A stretch of 64,000 bases of DNA from Fallopia convolvulus (GCA_964016875.1 OZ024723.1:11995343-12059342); one strand, 5' to 3'. Shown: positions 9,036-19,590, counted from the first letter of the stretch. Notes: generated by a model from the letters alone, not told the origin. Program-made: numbers and translations.

Positions 9036-9698
9036 AGTCAATTCGGTCAATCAGAGAAGATAAAATCCGAACCCAAAATGCTAACATAAATATGTACCCG
9101 ATCACATTAGAAAAATCCTTAAGTTAAATTTGGAAATAATTTCTTACTATTCCCTAAATTGAAATTGGTAAACCCTATTAAAAAATATTAACTTAATAAA
9201 CAATTTCCATACATCTCATACATAGTATTCTTAATGTGTGCCCATGAGCACATATTAGAAAAATCCTTTTATATATATGTAATATATTTTGGAAAGAGTA
9301 CATAAAATCTAGGTGTGGTCAGGTGTAAAAAGTTTTTTTTGCAAAAGTTTAGAATAGTTTGATTCCTCCCAGCGACCTACAACAATTTTTAGTATCAAAA
9401 TTTCTTTTTCATTTAAAAAATCTAATCCTAAATGTAAACGCATTTTTCATATCTTGTATTGTTCAAAGAACCTCTCCAGTGATCAATCTTTATGATTTGG
9501 AAGGATTGAGCTTGAAGTAGGAATTGTTGTTTGATCAATGAACATTGATTCCTGTTATCATATTCTCAAATTCACATTTTCATAAGAAATATCTTATCCC
9601 GTTGATCTTAATAAAGTTTTGTTGTATTAACTTGGTAATAGAGCGCATCAATCCTTAAAAAAAGTTCATGCATGGCGGAAACTCGTTCGCATACGGTG
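9036..9698. other. Intergenic, no feature seen
   Basis: AT-rich sequence. A word CACATTAGAAAAATCCTT near 9103 recurs as CACATATTAGAAAAATCCTT near 9249; otherwise nothing is recognised. It ends with ATAAA (9699-9703), the left target duplication of the copia element. Confidence 0.45.
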
Positions 9699-9703
9699 AT
9701 AAA

Positions 9704-9771
9704 TAAAACAAGAGAGATTTGGGGATAATCTTCTATTTGTTATTATCCTCATGGGAGTCTCAATATATAGT
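9704..9771 (-). repeat. 3' LTR, distal part
   Basis: Matches 18303-18372 of the 5' LTR (AACAAGAGAGATTTGGGGAT core). The terminal TG has become TA. It ends with ATATATAGT, the left copy of the MULE target duplication. Confidence 0.88.
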
Positions 9772-9950
9772 CGGTTCAATTTTTCTGTCCCCCAACCATG
9801 TCCTCATATTGTGTCCCATTAATATAATTGGTCCACTTGTTTTAAGTTTCCAAATCAGAATTTTTTTTCTTCTATTTCGTAAAAGCTTAAAATCTAATTC
9901 TTTTTTAATTTTAATATACATAAAATCCCAAAAGAATTGAAATCATATTA
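9772..9950 (+). repeat. MULE left terminal inverted repeat
   Basis: Pairs with 13525-13699. By eye the two are close to 90% identical over about 175 bp, with small indels in the poly-T run near 9860. Confidence 0.85.
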
Positions 9951-10437
9951 CTTTCTCTTCCTGACCTCGCCTTTGCCTGGAAAGACGCCCTACCGAGCAA
10001 ATTCGAGTTCAATTCTCAAAAGTCAGAGTGGATTAAAAACAGTTGGGGGTTGGTGAGTCAGTTTTGGTTCGAATTTTGCCGGAATCATCGCCGGAAGTCC
10101 ATTCGTGTTCGTCGCCTGTCCTTCGTGTCATTGTTCAGGTATAATCGCGGGTTGGGGCGCGGCCGCCGCCGAGGGTCGCCTCTGCCGGTTCCTTCCTCCG
10201 TTTACTGTACGTTTTCGTGTTTCGAATGTTTTGTTTGGCCTCTGGTTGTTCGATCTTTCTGTTGAAGTTGGACGCTGCAACTGTTGTTGTTCAACAATGA
10301 AAGTGTGTCTGATGTTAACGTGTTTTAAGCCTAGGTAGGAGATGACATGTAGATTAGGGAGTTAATTAATTTCCATGTTCCCTCCTTATACAGAATTAGG
10401 GTTTAGGATTTGAGTTTCTAGTTTCAACAATTCTTTA
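9951..10437 (+). other. MULE interior, possible captured 5' gene end
   Basis: GC content rises sharply around 10075-10210 (GCCGGAATCATCGCCGG, GCGGCCGCCGCCGAGGG) compared with the AT-rich surroundings, as in plant 5' exons or UTRs. Frames of 71-77 codons exist but show no family I recognise. The stretch ends at the TTA duplication of the MITE. Confidence 0.4.
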
Positions 10438-11304
10438 GGGCTCGTTTGGTATCGATATCAAAGATATCAGATATCAGATATCGGTATCGGTATCGATATC
10501 AGATATCGGTATCGATATCGATATCTATATTGTTGTTTGGTATGATATTGATATGAGTGATATCTCATATATGTTGTTTGGTATATCTAGCTAGATATAA
10601 AATTTTAAAATTTAATAAACTTTAGGGATTATCATTTTAATTAAGCCTGATATTAGAATTGAGGATTGTTGCAGAATTTTTTTGGTCAATTGCAAATTAA
10701 TTACAATGGCAAAATTAATAATTATAATTAATCAAACCTAATTTTAATCAATTGGTAAAATTATACGATGGAAGAAAAAACCTCCATTAAAGGCATAAAT
10801 AGGTCGATGGCCGGCGAGGTTGTTCGGATCTGAAAATTTGTCTATTCCAGAGGAATCTGGGTTACAAAGAGAAAGGTGGTGGCCGGATGATGGACTGAAA
10901 CGAGTAGCTAAGCTACCGATCAATCCCGCTAAGGAGGGCAACTAGATCCGGGTGTTGAGAGAGCTGGCGACGAGATCTGGGCGAGGGGGCACCGATGCAA
11001 AGTCGTCGGCGAGCTTCAAGTACGATGTCACTTTATGGTGTGAGTTGGGGAAGAGAAGGGGATAAGAAGATGGAGAGAGATGGAAAAGTATAGGTTGGGA
11101 AGAGAAGTCGAGAAAAGAACAAGCGAGAGATGGGAAGAATAGATATCAGTCATACCGCCAGATTTTTTGGTATATGATAATGGGGTGTTTTTGATATCCA
11201 AATATCACACGATATCCATATACTGATATACCAAACAAGAGATATAGATACTAGTTATATTGATACCCATATCTCATATCAGTATATGAATACCAAACGG
11301 GCCC
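10438..11304. mobile_element. PIF/Harbinger-type MITE (GATATC-rich)
   Basis: Ends are GGGCTCGTTTGGTAT and, on the other strand, GGGCCCGTTTGGTAT, flanked by TTA on both sides (10435-10437 and 11305-11307), the Harbinger/Tourist signature. Both subterminal regions are dense in GATATC/TATCGATATC words (about 10455-10560 and 11190-11290). The interior has no transposase. At 867 bp it is long for a MITE. It is nested in the MULE, which is nested in the copia LTR. Confidence 0.78.
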
Positions 11305-11307
11305 TTA

Positions 11308-11591
11308 TATCTCTTGGATTGAAGCAGGTTGTAATTGAATCGGACTCTCTGAAACTTATCAGGTTAGCATAGGAGGGTAAGCTTCCACTCAATGTGTTTG
11401 GAAATGTGCTGGCTTTGGCTATCGAGCATAGTTTGTTGTTTGATCGTAGTATGTGGAGTCATTGCAAGAGGAAGGCAAACCTCACTGCTGACTGGATTAG
11501 CAAATGGCATCCACAAGAACCTTTCTTTGTGTCTTCTAACTTCTATTTCCCTTCGGTTTTCTATGATGTACTGAACAAGGATTTGTGTTAA
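11308..11591 (+). pseudogene. RNase H-like domain fragment captured in MULE
   Basis: Translation gives LGLKQVVIESDSLKLIRLA, a stop, then VFGNVLALAIEHSLLFDRS and SHCKRKANLTADWISKWH, ending in a stop at 11589. VIESDS is the second acidic block, and KRKANLTADWIS the C-terminal block (N-x-x-AD), of the plant RNase H-like (RVT_3) family. The first acidic block is missing, perhaps lost where the MITE inserted. One in-frame stop, so inactive. Confidence 0.7.
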
Positions 11592-11877
11592 TGCTTAATT
11601 AATCTCTTATCAAAAAAAAATCTCTTGCTAATCTATGGAGAATTAGGGTTTAGTTATTTGCAAATCTATTGTCAATTTGAACCAATTTGAACAGATTTTG
11701 TTGTAGGGCAGTACAATGTCAGCTTGATGTTGCTTCCGTGTTTCTTTTGACTATAGGTTGAGAAGCCACATAAGGGTGCCAAGAAGGTGGTTGACCACAT
11801 ATAAAAGCTTCTTTGGCCTCAATTTGAATTCTCGTAGGGTTGTAGAAGGCTACTGAGCTAATTGGTTCACTATATGG

Positions 11878-12072
11878 TCTTTGTATCTATTTGTGAACAA
11901 GTTACTAAAACTAGAAGAAGATGATGTTATGAATAAATCAGAGGAAGATGGTTCAGACCTAGCTGAATCTTGCTCATTCCAGATTGCATCTGCTTGTGAT
12001 TTAAACCAGGAGATGCTATTGCCACGTTCACGTTTTGTTAAGGTGAGAAAGTTGTTTCTAAAGTTCACATGA
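11878..12072 (+). pseudogene. Exon-like captured gene fragment, unknown family
   Basis: A 63-codon frame from ATG 11881 encodes an acidic stretch (KLEEDDVMNKSEEDGSDLAES) followed by SFQIASACDLNQEM and RSRFVK. Right after FVK the sequence is AAGGTGAGA, a good splice-donor consensus, and an AT-rich intron-like stretch follows. I do not recognise the family. Context suggests host sequence picked up by the MULE. Confidence 0.4.
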
Positions 12073-12240
12073 TGAGCAATTTTTTTCCTACTGAAATGAC
12101 CAATATTTCCCAGTTAATGAGCTTAGTTGGTCTGAATTGTGGGCGTATGATCTGGTAACTTCTTCTTGTCCTAGGTTCCACATGTAAGTGAATTGTACGA
12201 TTGAGATTGTGGTCTTCAAAATATTTTGTGAAACCCTTCT

Positions 12241-12312
12241 AGCCTATTAGCTCAATAGGTAGAGCAATTGTGCTAATGCACAAGGATGTGGGTTCGACTC
12301 CCACATAGGCTA
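12241..12312 (+). tRNA. tRNA-like sequence (Ile-AAT-like), probably pseudogene
   Basis: A cloverleaf can be drawn: acceptor AGCCTAT/ATAGGCT, D arm GCTC/GAGC with an 8-nt loop containing GG, anticodon stem TTGTG/CACAA, T arm GTGGG/CCCAC with loop TTCGACT. Both internal promoter boxes look intact. The anticodon loop is CTAATG, six instead of seven bases, and two bases rather than one precede the anticodon stem. The loop would place AAT as anticodon (isoleucine). The loop defect and MULE location suggest a pseudogene or SINE-like head. Confidence 0.6.
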
Positions 12313-12329
12313 TCGTCAACAACTAAATT

Positions 12330-12560
12330 GATATGTATTTTAGATAAATAGCAACAACAAAGTGTAGGAAATAACAGTAACAAGTTGTAAACTCTTGTTC
12401 AGGATTAAAATAGAAAAACAAAAAAACAGTAACAAGTTCAGGATTAAAATAGAAAACAGTAGCATCAAGTGTAAGAAATAACAGTAACAAGTTGTAAACT
12501 CTTGTTCAGGACAACAAAACAAGTTTAAAAAATAACACTAGCATCAAGTTTAAAAAATAA
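12330..12560. repeat. Local direct repeats, AACAGTAACAAGTT type
   Basis: The block AAATAACAGTAACAAGTTG with TAAACTCTTGTTCAGGA appears at about 12370-12410 and again at about 12475-12510, with a shorter AACAGTAACAAGTTCAGG copy between. Internal to the MULE; no coding signal. Confidence 0.6.
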
Positions 12561-12785
12561 TGCAATGGGATCAGCAAATCAGCAGTAGTCTCTTTTCTTC
12601 ATCAACAGCAAATCAGCAACATCAATCACCATTCAGCAACAATATATCAGCAAAATCATCAAGACCAACAATGCAAGACAACAGCAAAATCATCAGCAGT
12701 AGACGCCTCAGGAAATCATCACCATCCAACTTTCTCACAAATTCATCAACTCCAACAACAAAATAGAACAACAACAATAGCCAAG

Positions 12786-13076
12786 TCACATCTCACTATC
12801 TCCTCCCCTTTTACCCTCACACGAGCATACAAATTTTCTATCTAAAATTTTCCCTTGCTTGCTACTATGTGACTTGCTTTTTCGTATATAGAAACCAACT
12901 TTCTTTGCATAAGAATTATAAAATGCATAAGCTGCATCTTCAGATTCAAACTCCATGCCAATCACTGGGATCATTGCTTCAGGATCATCAATATCTTCAA
13001 TACCATCGATATCATCAAAATCATCCTCAAATTCCAATCTTCTTCGGGGTTGCACTTCTTGCATAACTTCATCCAT
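12786..13076 (-). pseudogene. FAR1 DNA-binding domain (N-terminus of MULE/FRS-type protein)
   Basis: The 96-codon frame starts MDEVMQEVQPRRRLEFEDDF, then GMEFESEDAAYAFYNSYAKK and GFYIRKSKSH, followed by ILDRKFVCSCEG. This is the FAR1 domain, a WRKY-GCM1-type zinc finger found at the N-terminus of FHY3/FAR1 proteins and of the Mutator-like transposases they came from. The frame stops at 12786 and no transposase core follows. Its place about 620 bp inside the right TIR, pointing inwards, fits the MULE's own transposase start. Confidence 0.75.
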
Positions 13077-13524
13077 TACCTAAAATTATTCAAAGTTAGT
13101 CAATAGCATACATAACGTAAGCATTGTTTAACTATTTTCAGCATAACCCTCATACACATGTAAACCGTAAACATAATAATCTTGTAACATAACCCTAATC
13201 CACATACACACTTTAAATATTGATTGATTAATTATACAATCAGTAGTAGCACTACCATATACACCTATTAATCAATTAGTAAGAGTTAGGAGACTTTAAA
13301 TATTCATATACAGTATTCATCAAGTAGCACTGCGTTACTTGTGTTGAGCGAGGAGCGATATCAATGAAGGTCGACGACCTGTCCTGCTGCCGCCGGTCAA
13401 GGAGCGATATCCCTCGGTGAAAAGTGACAGCCGAACAACTGAAGGTCGACGAACTGAGCGAACAAGGATTTGAAACGATAGCTAAACGAAGGCCGACGAG
13501 GAATATTACGTGAAACGACGATAC

Positions 13525-13699
13525 AACTTCCAATTCTCTTGGGATTTTCTGTATATTAAAATTAAAAAAACAATTAGATTTTAAGCTTTTATGAAATAGA
13601 AGAAAAAGGATGCTGATTTGGAAACTTAAAACAAGTGGACCAATTATATTAATGGGACACAATCTGGGGACATGGTTTCAGGACAGAAGAATTGAACCG
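13525..13699 (-). repeat. MULE right terminal inverted repeat
   Basis: Reverse complement of 9772-9950. The 128-codon minus frame covering it is a by-product and not a gene. Confidence 0.85.
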
Positions 13700-13708
13700 A
13701 TATATAGT

Positions 13709-13818
13709 TTACAATAGAATCTCTATGATATTATCTACTAGAAATACTATCCTTATTTAAATACATATAACTTCCTATACATTAATATCTAAATATAAGT
13801 AAGATAAGATCCTTAATA
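13709..13818 (-). repeat. 3' LTR, proximal part
   Basis: Continues the copia 3' LTR after the MULE (TTTACAATAGAATCTCTATG, matching 18372 onwards). The two parts total 178 bp against 181 for the 5' LTR. On the minus strand it starts TATTAAGG, where TGTTAAGG would be usual. Confidence 0.88.
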
Positions 13819-13832
13819 CTCCCCCTCAAGTT
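13819..13832 (-). other. Copia polypurine tract
   Basis: Minus strand reads CAACTTGAGGGGGAG immediately before the 3' LTR, the typical plus-strand priming site of copia elements. Confidence 0.8.
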
Positions 13833-13839
13833 GGAGTAT

Positions 13840-15330
13840 GGGGGTAATGAATGCCCAACTTGGAACGAAGGAAGCAAAACTGAGATTTTCCCAAGGCCTT
13901 GGTAAATATATCAGCCGGCTGCTGTGTCGTAGAAATATGTTAAGTAGCAATAATACCATCAACAATCAAATCACGAACGAAGTGGCGATCGACTACAATA
14001 TGCTTAGTTCTTTCGTGAAAGACACGATTGGATGCAATGTGCAACGCAACCTGACTATCACAAGCAAGTTGAATAGGAGTGTTATGAGCAAATCCGAGAG
14101 ACCGTAACAATGACTTAAGCAAAACCAATTCCCCGCGTGTAGATGCCATGGACCGATATTCGGCTTCAGCAGATGAACGAGAAACGGTGACAGGTTTCTT
14201 AGTTTTTCAAGAAACTGGAGATTGACCTAAAGTGATGAAATAACCAGTGATTGATCTTCTTGTTAACGCACAAGAAGCCCAATCAGAATCACAATAAGCA
14301 AATAGACGAAAGTCACTCGAACTAGACAGAAACAAACCCATGCCAGGCTGACCTTTCAAATAACGGACCACACGAACTGCAGCTTGCCAATGAATCTCCT
14401 TTGTACTTTGCATAAATTGAGACAATATATGAATGGAATAAGAGAGCTTCGGACAAGTAATGGTGAGATATATGAGACGACCAATCAAACGACGATAGAT
14501 CTATGGATTGGAGAAATCAGGACTCTCAGCCGTGGCTAGCTGATGGTGGGAATCCATCGAAAAATCGGATGGCTTAGCTCCAAGTAACCCGGTTTCAGCA
14601 ATAATCTCCAACGCATATTTCCGTTGAGACACCAAAATACCCTCAGAATTATGAGCAATTTCCAAGTCGAGAAAATACTTAAGAATGCCCAAATCTTTCA
14701 TGTAAAAACAAGTATGCAAGTATGACTTGAAGGTCGAAATGGCAGAACTATAATTACCCGCAATAATGAGATCATCGACATAAACAAGGACATGAAGAAC
14801 TTTGTCATGTCGAGTCAATGATAATAAGGAATAGTCGGCCTTAATCTAACGAAAGCCAAATGCACGAAGGGCAGTAGCAAGCTTGGAGAACCAATTACGC
14901 GAAGCCTAACGTAGTCCGTATAACAATTTCTGTAACTTGCACACAAGGTCGGGTGCGATGCTGTCATAACCAGGAGGCGGACGCATATAAACGTCCTCAT
15001 CAAGGTCACCATGAAGAAAAGCATTGTGAACGTCTATTTGGTGAAGCTCCCAATTCTGAATAGCAACGACTTGAAGGAATACTCGAACCGTGCCCATTTT
15101 TGCAACGGGAGCAAAGGTTTCAATAAAACCAACACCTTCAACCTGTCTATTACCGAGAACCACAAGTCTTACTTCTTTATAGCGTTCGATGGAGCCAGTG
15201 GATGTGTATTTAATCCGATAGACCCATTTGCAACCGATCGCTTTCTTGTCGAGAGGCAATGGAGATGCAATCCAAGTACAATTGCGTTCAAGGGCATCAA
15301 TTTAGTTTTTCATGGCCATTCGCCACTGCT
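13840..15330 (-). pseudogene. Copia reverse transcriptase and RNase H
   Basis: Reverse transcriptase begins near 15330 (WIASPLDKKAIGCKWVYRIK), continues with DVHNAFLHGDLDEDVYM near 15010 and has an intact catalytic YVDDLIIAGN near 14775, then LKYFLDLEIA. RNase H follows with SYSIHILSQFMQ and AYCDSDWASCALTRRS near 14300, and VDRHFVRDLI near 13985. One frame runs through, with stops near 14905, 14820, 14500 and 14205. It is not in the integrase frame, so a frameshift lies between about 15300 and 15800. Confidence 0.85.
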
Positions 15331-15810
15331 CATATTTTACCACTTCATTGAACGTTGTAGGTTCAAATTCAACAGTGATAGCTGCAAGAAAATTGACATC
15401 ACGAGGCAAAAAATTAGTGCATGAAATCGAATTCTGAATGGGATACTTAATACCTGAGGGCGGTGGAGGAGTGGGAGCATCAGTGGAGAGTGGGGTGCGC
15501 AGAGTATGGCAAACAAAATTCTAGAGCAAAATAGAAGGTTGTCGAAGACGAGAACTCTAGCGTTGAGGAGGAGTCGGAGATGACTCAGCTGAACTGGATT
15601 GCGACTGAGCAAAGGTGTCCGAATCTGAAATATTTTCAATAGTAGGTTGATCTGAGGTGTCCGAATCTGAAACATCAGCAGTAGGAAGTGCAACAGAAGT
15701 TGATGAGCTCCCCCTGAGTTCGGACACTAGTGATGAAGAGTCCCGAAAATGAGAAAGAGGGACATCGTCAAATATAGTCGATGATCAAGTATTAGCTGAG
15801 GAGTCAGCAA

Positions 15811-17136
15811 TTAACTGAGGTGTTGATAGCTTGGAATCAGTTGGCTGCCAGGGAAACACATCCTCAAAAAAATAACATCTCGAGAGACAAAGAATTTCTT
15901 GGCTTCAAGATCAAATAGTTTCCAGCCCCGCTTGCTTATAGGATAGCCGAGAACGACGTATTTCTTGCTCCCAGGGGAAAATCTATCCCAACTTCGAGGA
16001 ATATTGGAAGCAAAACAGAGACACCTAAACACTTTAAGATAAGAGTAATTCGGTTCATGGCCATATAAGAGCTCATATGGTGTTTTATTTTGCAACAAAG
16101 GCGTCGGTGTACGATTAATTAAATAGCAAGCGGTAAGAATACATTCACCCCCAAAAGTCGATTGGAAAAGGAGCCTGAAACCGAAGAGCACGGGCGACGT
16201 TGAACAAATGACGATGCTTGCGCTCAGCCCGGCCATTCTGTTGAGGGGTGTACATGCATGTAGTCTCAAGTGAATACCTTGTTGAGCAAAAAATGACTGA
16301 AGGCATGTGAACTCGGTACCGTTATCGGAATGAAAACGTTGAATTGTTCGACGAAACTGAGTCTTGACTAATTCACAAAAATTCTTAATGAGAAGAACGA
16401 CCTCGATTTTGTTGGCCATTAGAAAAATCCAAGAGGCACGAGATAAATCATCACCGATCGTCAAAAAATAGGATGCACCAGTGGTAGAGGGAACACTGTA
16501 GGGACCCCGGACATCAAAATGAACTAATTGAAATAATTTCTCAGAATTATTAGAACTCAATGAAAATGAACTTCGAGTCTGTTTGGCTTGAAAACAGATA
16601 TCACAAGGCAAAGAATCATCTTTTGGACTAACAATAGACCCTAATGATGAAATATTAGATAAAACTGATAATGCAGGATGACCAAAACGCCGGTGCCATA
16701 GCTGAGTCGCAACAGATGAATCTGTGGAAACTGAGCAAATACCCGGTCCTGAGCGAAATCCATGTAGCCAATATACCCCACTCCATTGCTCACCGACTCC
16801 AATCACTGTCCTCGTACTTTTGTCCTGAATGACACATAAATTGGTGGTCAGAGTCACACAACAATTTAGATCAGAAGCTAACTTGGCAAATGAGATCAGA
16901 TTGCAGTCGAGAGAAGGTATAATAAACACATTCTTAAGACAAACAGAATCAACAAGGATCAATGTCCCTTCTTCTAATGCAGAAGTAAAAGTGTGATTAG
17001 GGAGTTTAATAGAGACAACAGAAATATGAGTAATATTGTGGAGCAATGTGCGATCTCCTGTCATGTGGTAGAACGCACTACTGTCCAAAATCCAAGGAGA
17101 AACTTTACCATTCTGGGAACTAGTTTTGGAATTCAT
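15811..17136 (-). pseudogene. Copia protease and integrase
   Basis: The 441-codon open frame starts within protease (WILDSSAFYHMTG, with the D-S-S active site), then has the GAG-pre-integrase finger (LWHRRFGHPALSVL ... CDICFQAKQ, the HHCC zinc site) and the DDE core: VHFDVRGPY (Asp), RFHSDNGTEF (Asp). After that the usual PQQNG-VERKH Glu region reads CTPLNRMAGLSASIVIC, so the catalytic Glu motif has been destroyed by a local frame change. The C-terminal GYKPYECLF-like part follows (SRDVIFLRM). Confidence 0.85.
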
Positions 17137-17160
17137 GGAATTATATAAATCAACAACCGA

Positions 17161-18177
17161 CTACCACTGATCTTTGTTGAGGTTTAGTGTAGCACCCTCG
17201 CCTTTATTTGTACTGCTATCTCCACGATCAGTATCGCTGTTATCTCCACGGCCTTGGCCAGAAGCAGATCTAGATGAGTTGTGGTCACGAGTGTGGGAGA
17301 AATAGCCTTCTGGATAGCCTACGATTATAAAGCACTTCGAGACTTCATGGTTATTCAAACCACAATTAGTACACAACAGCTTTAGACGTTGATCACCAGA
17401 TTTGGCGTGAGCAGCAAACGCCATGGCGTCCGGGTTAGCATCACGAGTCCAAATCAACGACCTGTGAGTCTCTTCTTGAATAATAAAGGAGTAAACCCGA
17501 TTCATGTTGGGTAGCGGATCTCGACCAATAATGTTTGAACGTGTCGTGCCGAAGGCATCATCGTCAAGTCCCATGAGGAATTGATGAACACGCTCTTCTT
17601 CCCGTTCTTTAATCAATTGAGATGAAGTGTGACATGGACAAGGTTTTGGAGGTACATAAGTCAATAATTTGTCCCATAGTTTCTTCGGTTTGCCGTAGTA
17701 TGCAGGTACAGTTTGTCCCTGTTGTCGACATTGAGAGATTTCGGAACGAAGTTGAAAGATTCGTGGTCCGTTTCCGACTGAGAATCTTTGATTCAAATCC
17801 TCCCAAAGATCCCGAACATTATCGCGATAGGTGATGGAAGAGTGCAAAGTTGAATCAATTGATTAGATGATCCAACCAATGAGCATTGAATTCACACTAA
17901 ACCAATCGTCTTCTTCAATGGTATTGCTTGGTGGCCGAGGAATTTTCCCATCCAAAAATCCCATCTTCCGTTTAGCAAGGAAGGCGTTCTTCATGGTTGT
18001 CGCCCATTCTTGGAAGTTCTCCCCTTTCAAAATCACGGCCCAGATGGAGAGACCCGGGTGATCCGAGGGGTGGAGATAATAATCCGAAGCGAGGTCAAGA
18101 ATTAGTCTTTTAGGGATGGTTGTAGTCTATTGTGCAGTAGGATTCAAAGTCTCTGTATCCGAGTCTGATGAGTCCAT
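17161..18177 (-). pseudogene. Copia gag with zinc knuckle
   Basis: One frame from ATG 18175-18177 encodes the capsid protein (WAVILKGENFQEWATTMKNA, then DLWEDLNQRFSVGNGPRI and VHQFLMGLDDDAF). The knuckle CTNCGLNNHEVSKCF with GYPEGY is near 17320. In-frame stops lie at 18127-18129, 17863-17865 and 17161-17163. The protease frame continues in the same phase, so gag and pol were originally one frame. Confidence 0.82.
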
Positions 18178-18290
18178 TGTTAAGAGAGAAACAAAGGCAC
18201 TTCAAACTCAAATTTAGAAGGGAAAAAACGGAATTTTATGTATGGAAGAAGAACGCTAGATGCAGAGGAAGAATTTGATCGGAAAAGGTT

Positions 18291-18302
18291 GCTCCGATAC
18301 CA
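18291..18302 (-). other. Copia primer-binding site (initiator Met tRNA)
   Basis: Minus strand TGGTATCGGAGC, one base from TGGTATCAGAGC, directly abutting the 5' LTR. Confidence 0.85.
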
Positions 18303-18483
18303 TGAAACAAGAGAGATTTGGGGATAATCTTTTGTGTGTTATTATCCTCATGGGATTCTCAATATATAGTTTACGATAGAATCTCTATGATATTATTTAC
18401 TAGAGATAGTATCCTTATTTAAATACAAGATATAACTTCCTATACATTAATATCTAAATATAAGTAAGATAAGATCCTTAATA
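18303..18483 (-). repeat. Copia 5' LTR
   Basis: 181 bp, pairs with 9704-9771 plus 13709-13818. Followed by the right target duplication ATAAA (18484-18488). Confidence 0.9.
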
Positions 18484-18540
18484 ATAAAAGAAGCACCCAT
18501 GTAACTTGAGAAACACTAATAACATCTAACTAATTTTTGG

Positions 18541-19590
18541 TATTCGGGCATGACTAGTTTATCCAAATTAGACTTTCCAAGATTCAATGAAAGAATGGTT
18601 GAAGAATAAATTTTCCAGTGTGATCAATTATTTTTTATTGATCGAAAACCGAGTGGTATTAAACTGAATCTGGCCTCAATTTACTTAGATGACAAGGCAG
18701 AATTTTGGCACCAATCAATGGTCTTGGATGAAGATAATAGATATATAACTCTTGATTGAAATAGCTACAAACATTTGTTGATTAAAAGATTTGTTTAGGT
18801 AGTAGATGATCCAATTGCTAAGCTCAAGTATTTGAGTGAAATTGAAGGTATTGTTGATTATCATGATAAATTTGAGTTAACTAAGACCAGGTAAGGATGA
18901 TAGAAGATTGTCTGCTAATTTGTTATCCGGCTGGTTTGAGAAATGATAGGCAAATGCATGTGTGGATGTTTCATCCACGATGTATTAGGTGGTGTTTTGC
19001 TTTGGGAAAATTAATATGAAATGGCTCATCTCAAACCAATTATTAGCCATGTGGGTTTGTTCCAAGATAAGAGGACTTTTCATGGTAGGAAACTTGTGGT
19101 AACTACAAAGGAGTCCAATCATCCTTTGGCTTTCACAAAGAATACAAAATTGCAAGAGAATGAAGATAAAAATAGGTGCAATAAGAAAATTTTAATTTCT
19201 GAAGAAATTAGTGAAAGAAGGGCTAAGGGTTATGCTACTTATGTGATGAGCCCTACACTCCTAACCATTATCTGAAGCAAAAAAAGAATTAGTTGTTTGT
19301 TATGGAGCTTGATGATGATCTAGATGAGAGAAATGAAGGTAATGGTGAGGATTCTAAAAAGGACAAGGTTCAAATATTAGTGAATGAAGTGGTAGGAATT
19401 TCAAGTTACAAAACCACTAGAGTCAAAGGGGTTTATGCAGAAAGGGCTTTGTTCATCTTAACAAATATAGCAAGCACACACAACTTTATTGACAAGAATG
19501 TAAGCAGAAAGATTGGGTTGCAAACTGACTTCAACAGGATTGACAAAAGTTATTGTAGTGGATGTGTTAGAACTCAAGCTGAGTGAAGAA
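18541..19590 (+). pseudogene. Ty3/gypsy gag and protease remnant
   Basis: Gag motifs in order: KLDFPRFNERMVEE near 18566, KLNLASIYLDDKAEFWHQS near 18665 and DDPIAKLKYLSEIEG near 18805. After several breaks come ISERRAKGY near 19205 and a decayed zinc-finger-like stretch, then protease-like KTTRVKGVYAERALFILTNI and ASTHNFID near 19470. Family members have D-S-G-STHNFID, so the catalytic Asp is replaced (TNIAST). Many stops. The motifs suit chromovirus-type gypsy elements. Confidence 0.72.

Larger units (their letters stand above)
9772..13699. mobile_element. MULE with ~178-bp TIRs, FAR1 remnant and captured fragments
   Basis: The 3,928-bp insertion lies in the copia 3' LTR between 9-bp ATATATAGT duplications (9763-9771 and 13700-13708). 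The ends form long inverted repeats (about 9772-9950 and 13525-13699) starting CGGTTCAATTTTTCTGTCC and CGGTTCAATTCTTCTGTCC. Long terminal repeats with a 9-bp duplication are the Mutator-like signature. It holds a FAR1 domain (minus), consistent with its own transposase N-terminus, plus an RNase H-like fragment, an exon-like fragment, a tRNA-like sequence and a MITE. No complete transposase is seen. Confidence 0.9.
9704..18483 (-). mobile_element. Ale-like Ty1/copia element, complete but decayed
   Basis: Both LTRs (about 180 bp), primer-binding site, gag, protease, integrase, reverse transcriptase, RNase H and polypurine tract are present in order on the minus strand. ATAAA flanks both sides (9699-9703 and 18484-18488). 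Short LTRs, the CX2CX4HX4CF-GYPEGY zinc knuckle and the LKYFLDLEIA reverse transcriptase motif suit the Ale/Retrofit lineage. A MULE (9772-13699) sits in the 3' LTR. Several stops and at least one frameshift make it non-autonomous. Confidence 0.88.

Noticed and set aside
10050..10338. Two overlapping 71-77-codon plus frames in the MULE
   Set aside because: They lie in a GC-rich patch that may be a captured exon or UTR, but no family is recognised and the two frames compete.
13276..13662. 128-codon minus-strand frame
   Set aside because: Lies mostly in the MULE terminal inverted repeat; a partial mirror frame appears in the left repeat at 9719-9940.
15011..15424. 137-codon plus-strand frame
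   Set aside because: Antisense shadow of copia reverse transcriptase on the minus strand.
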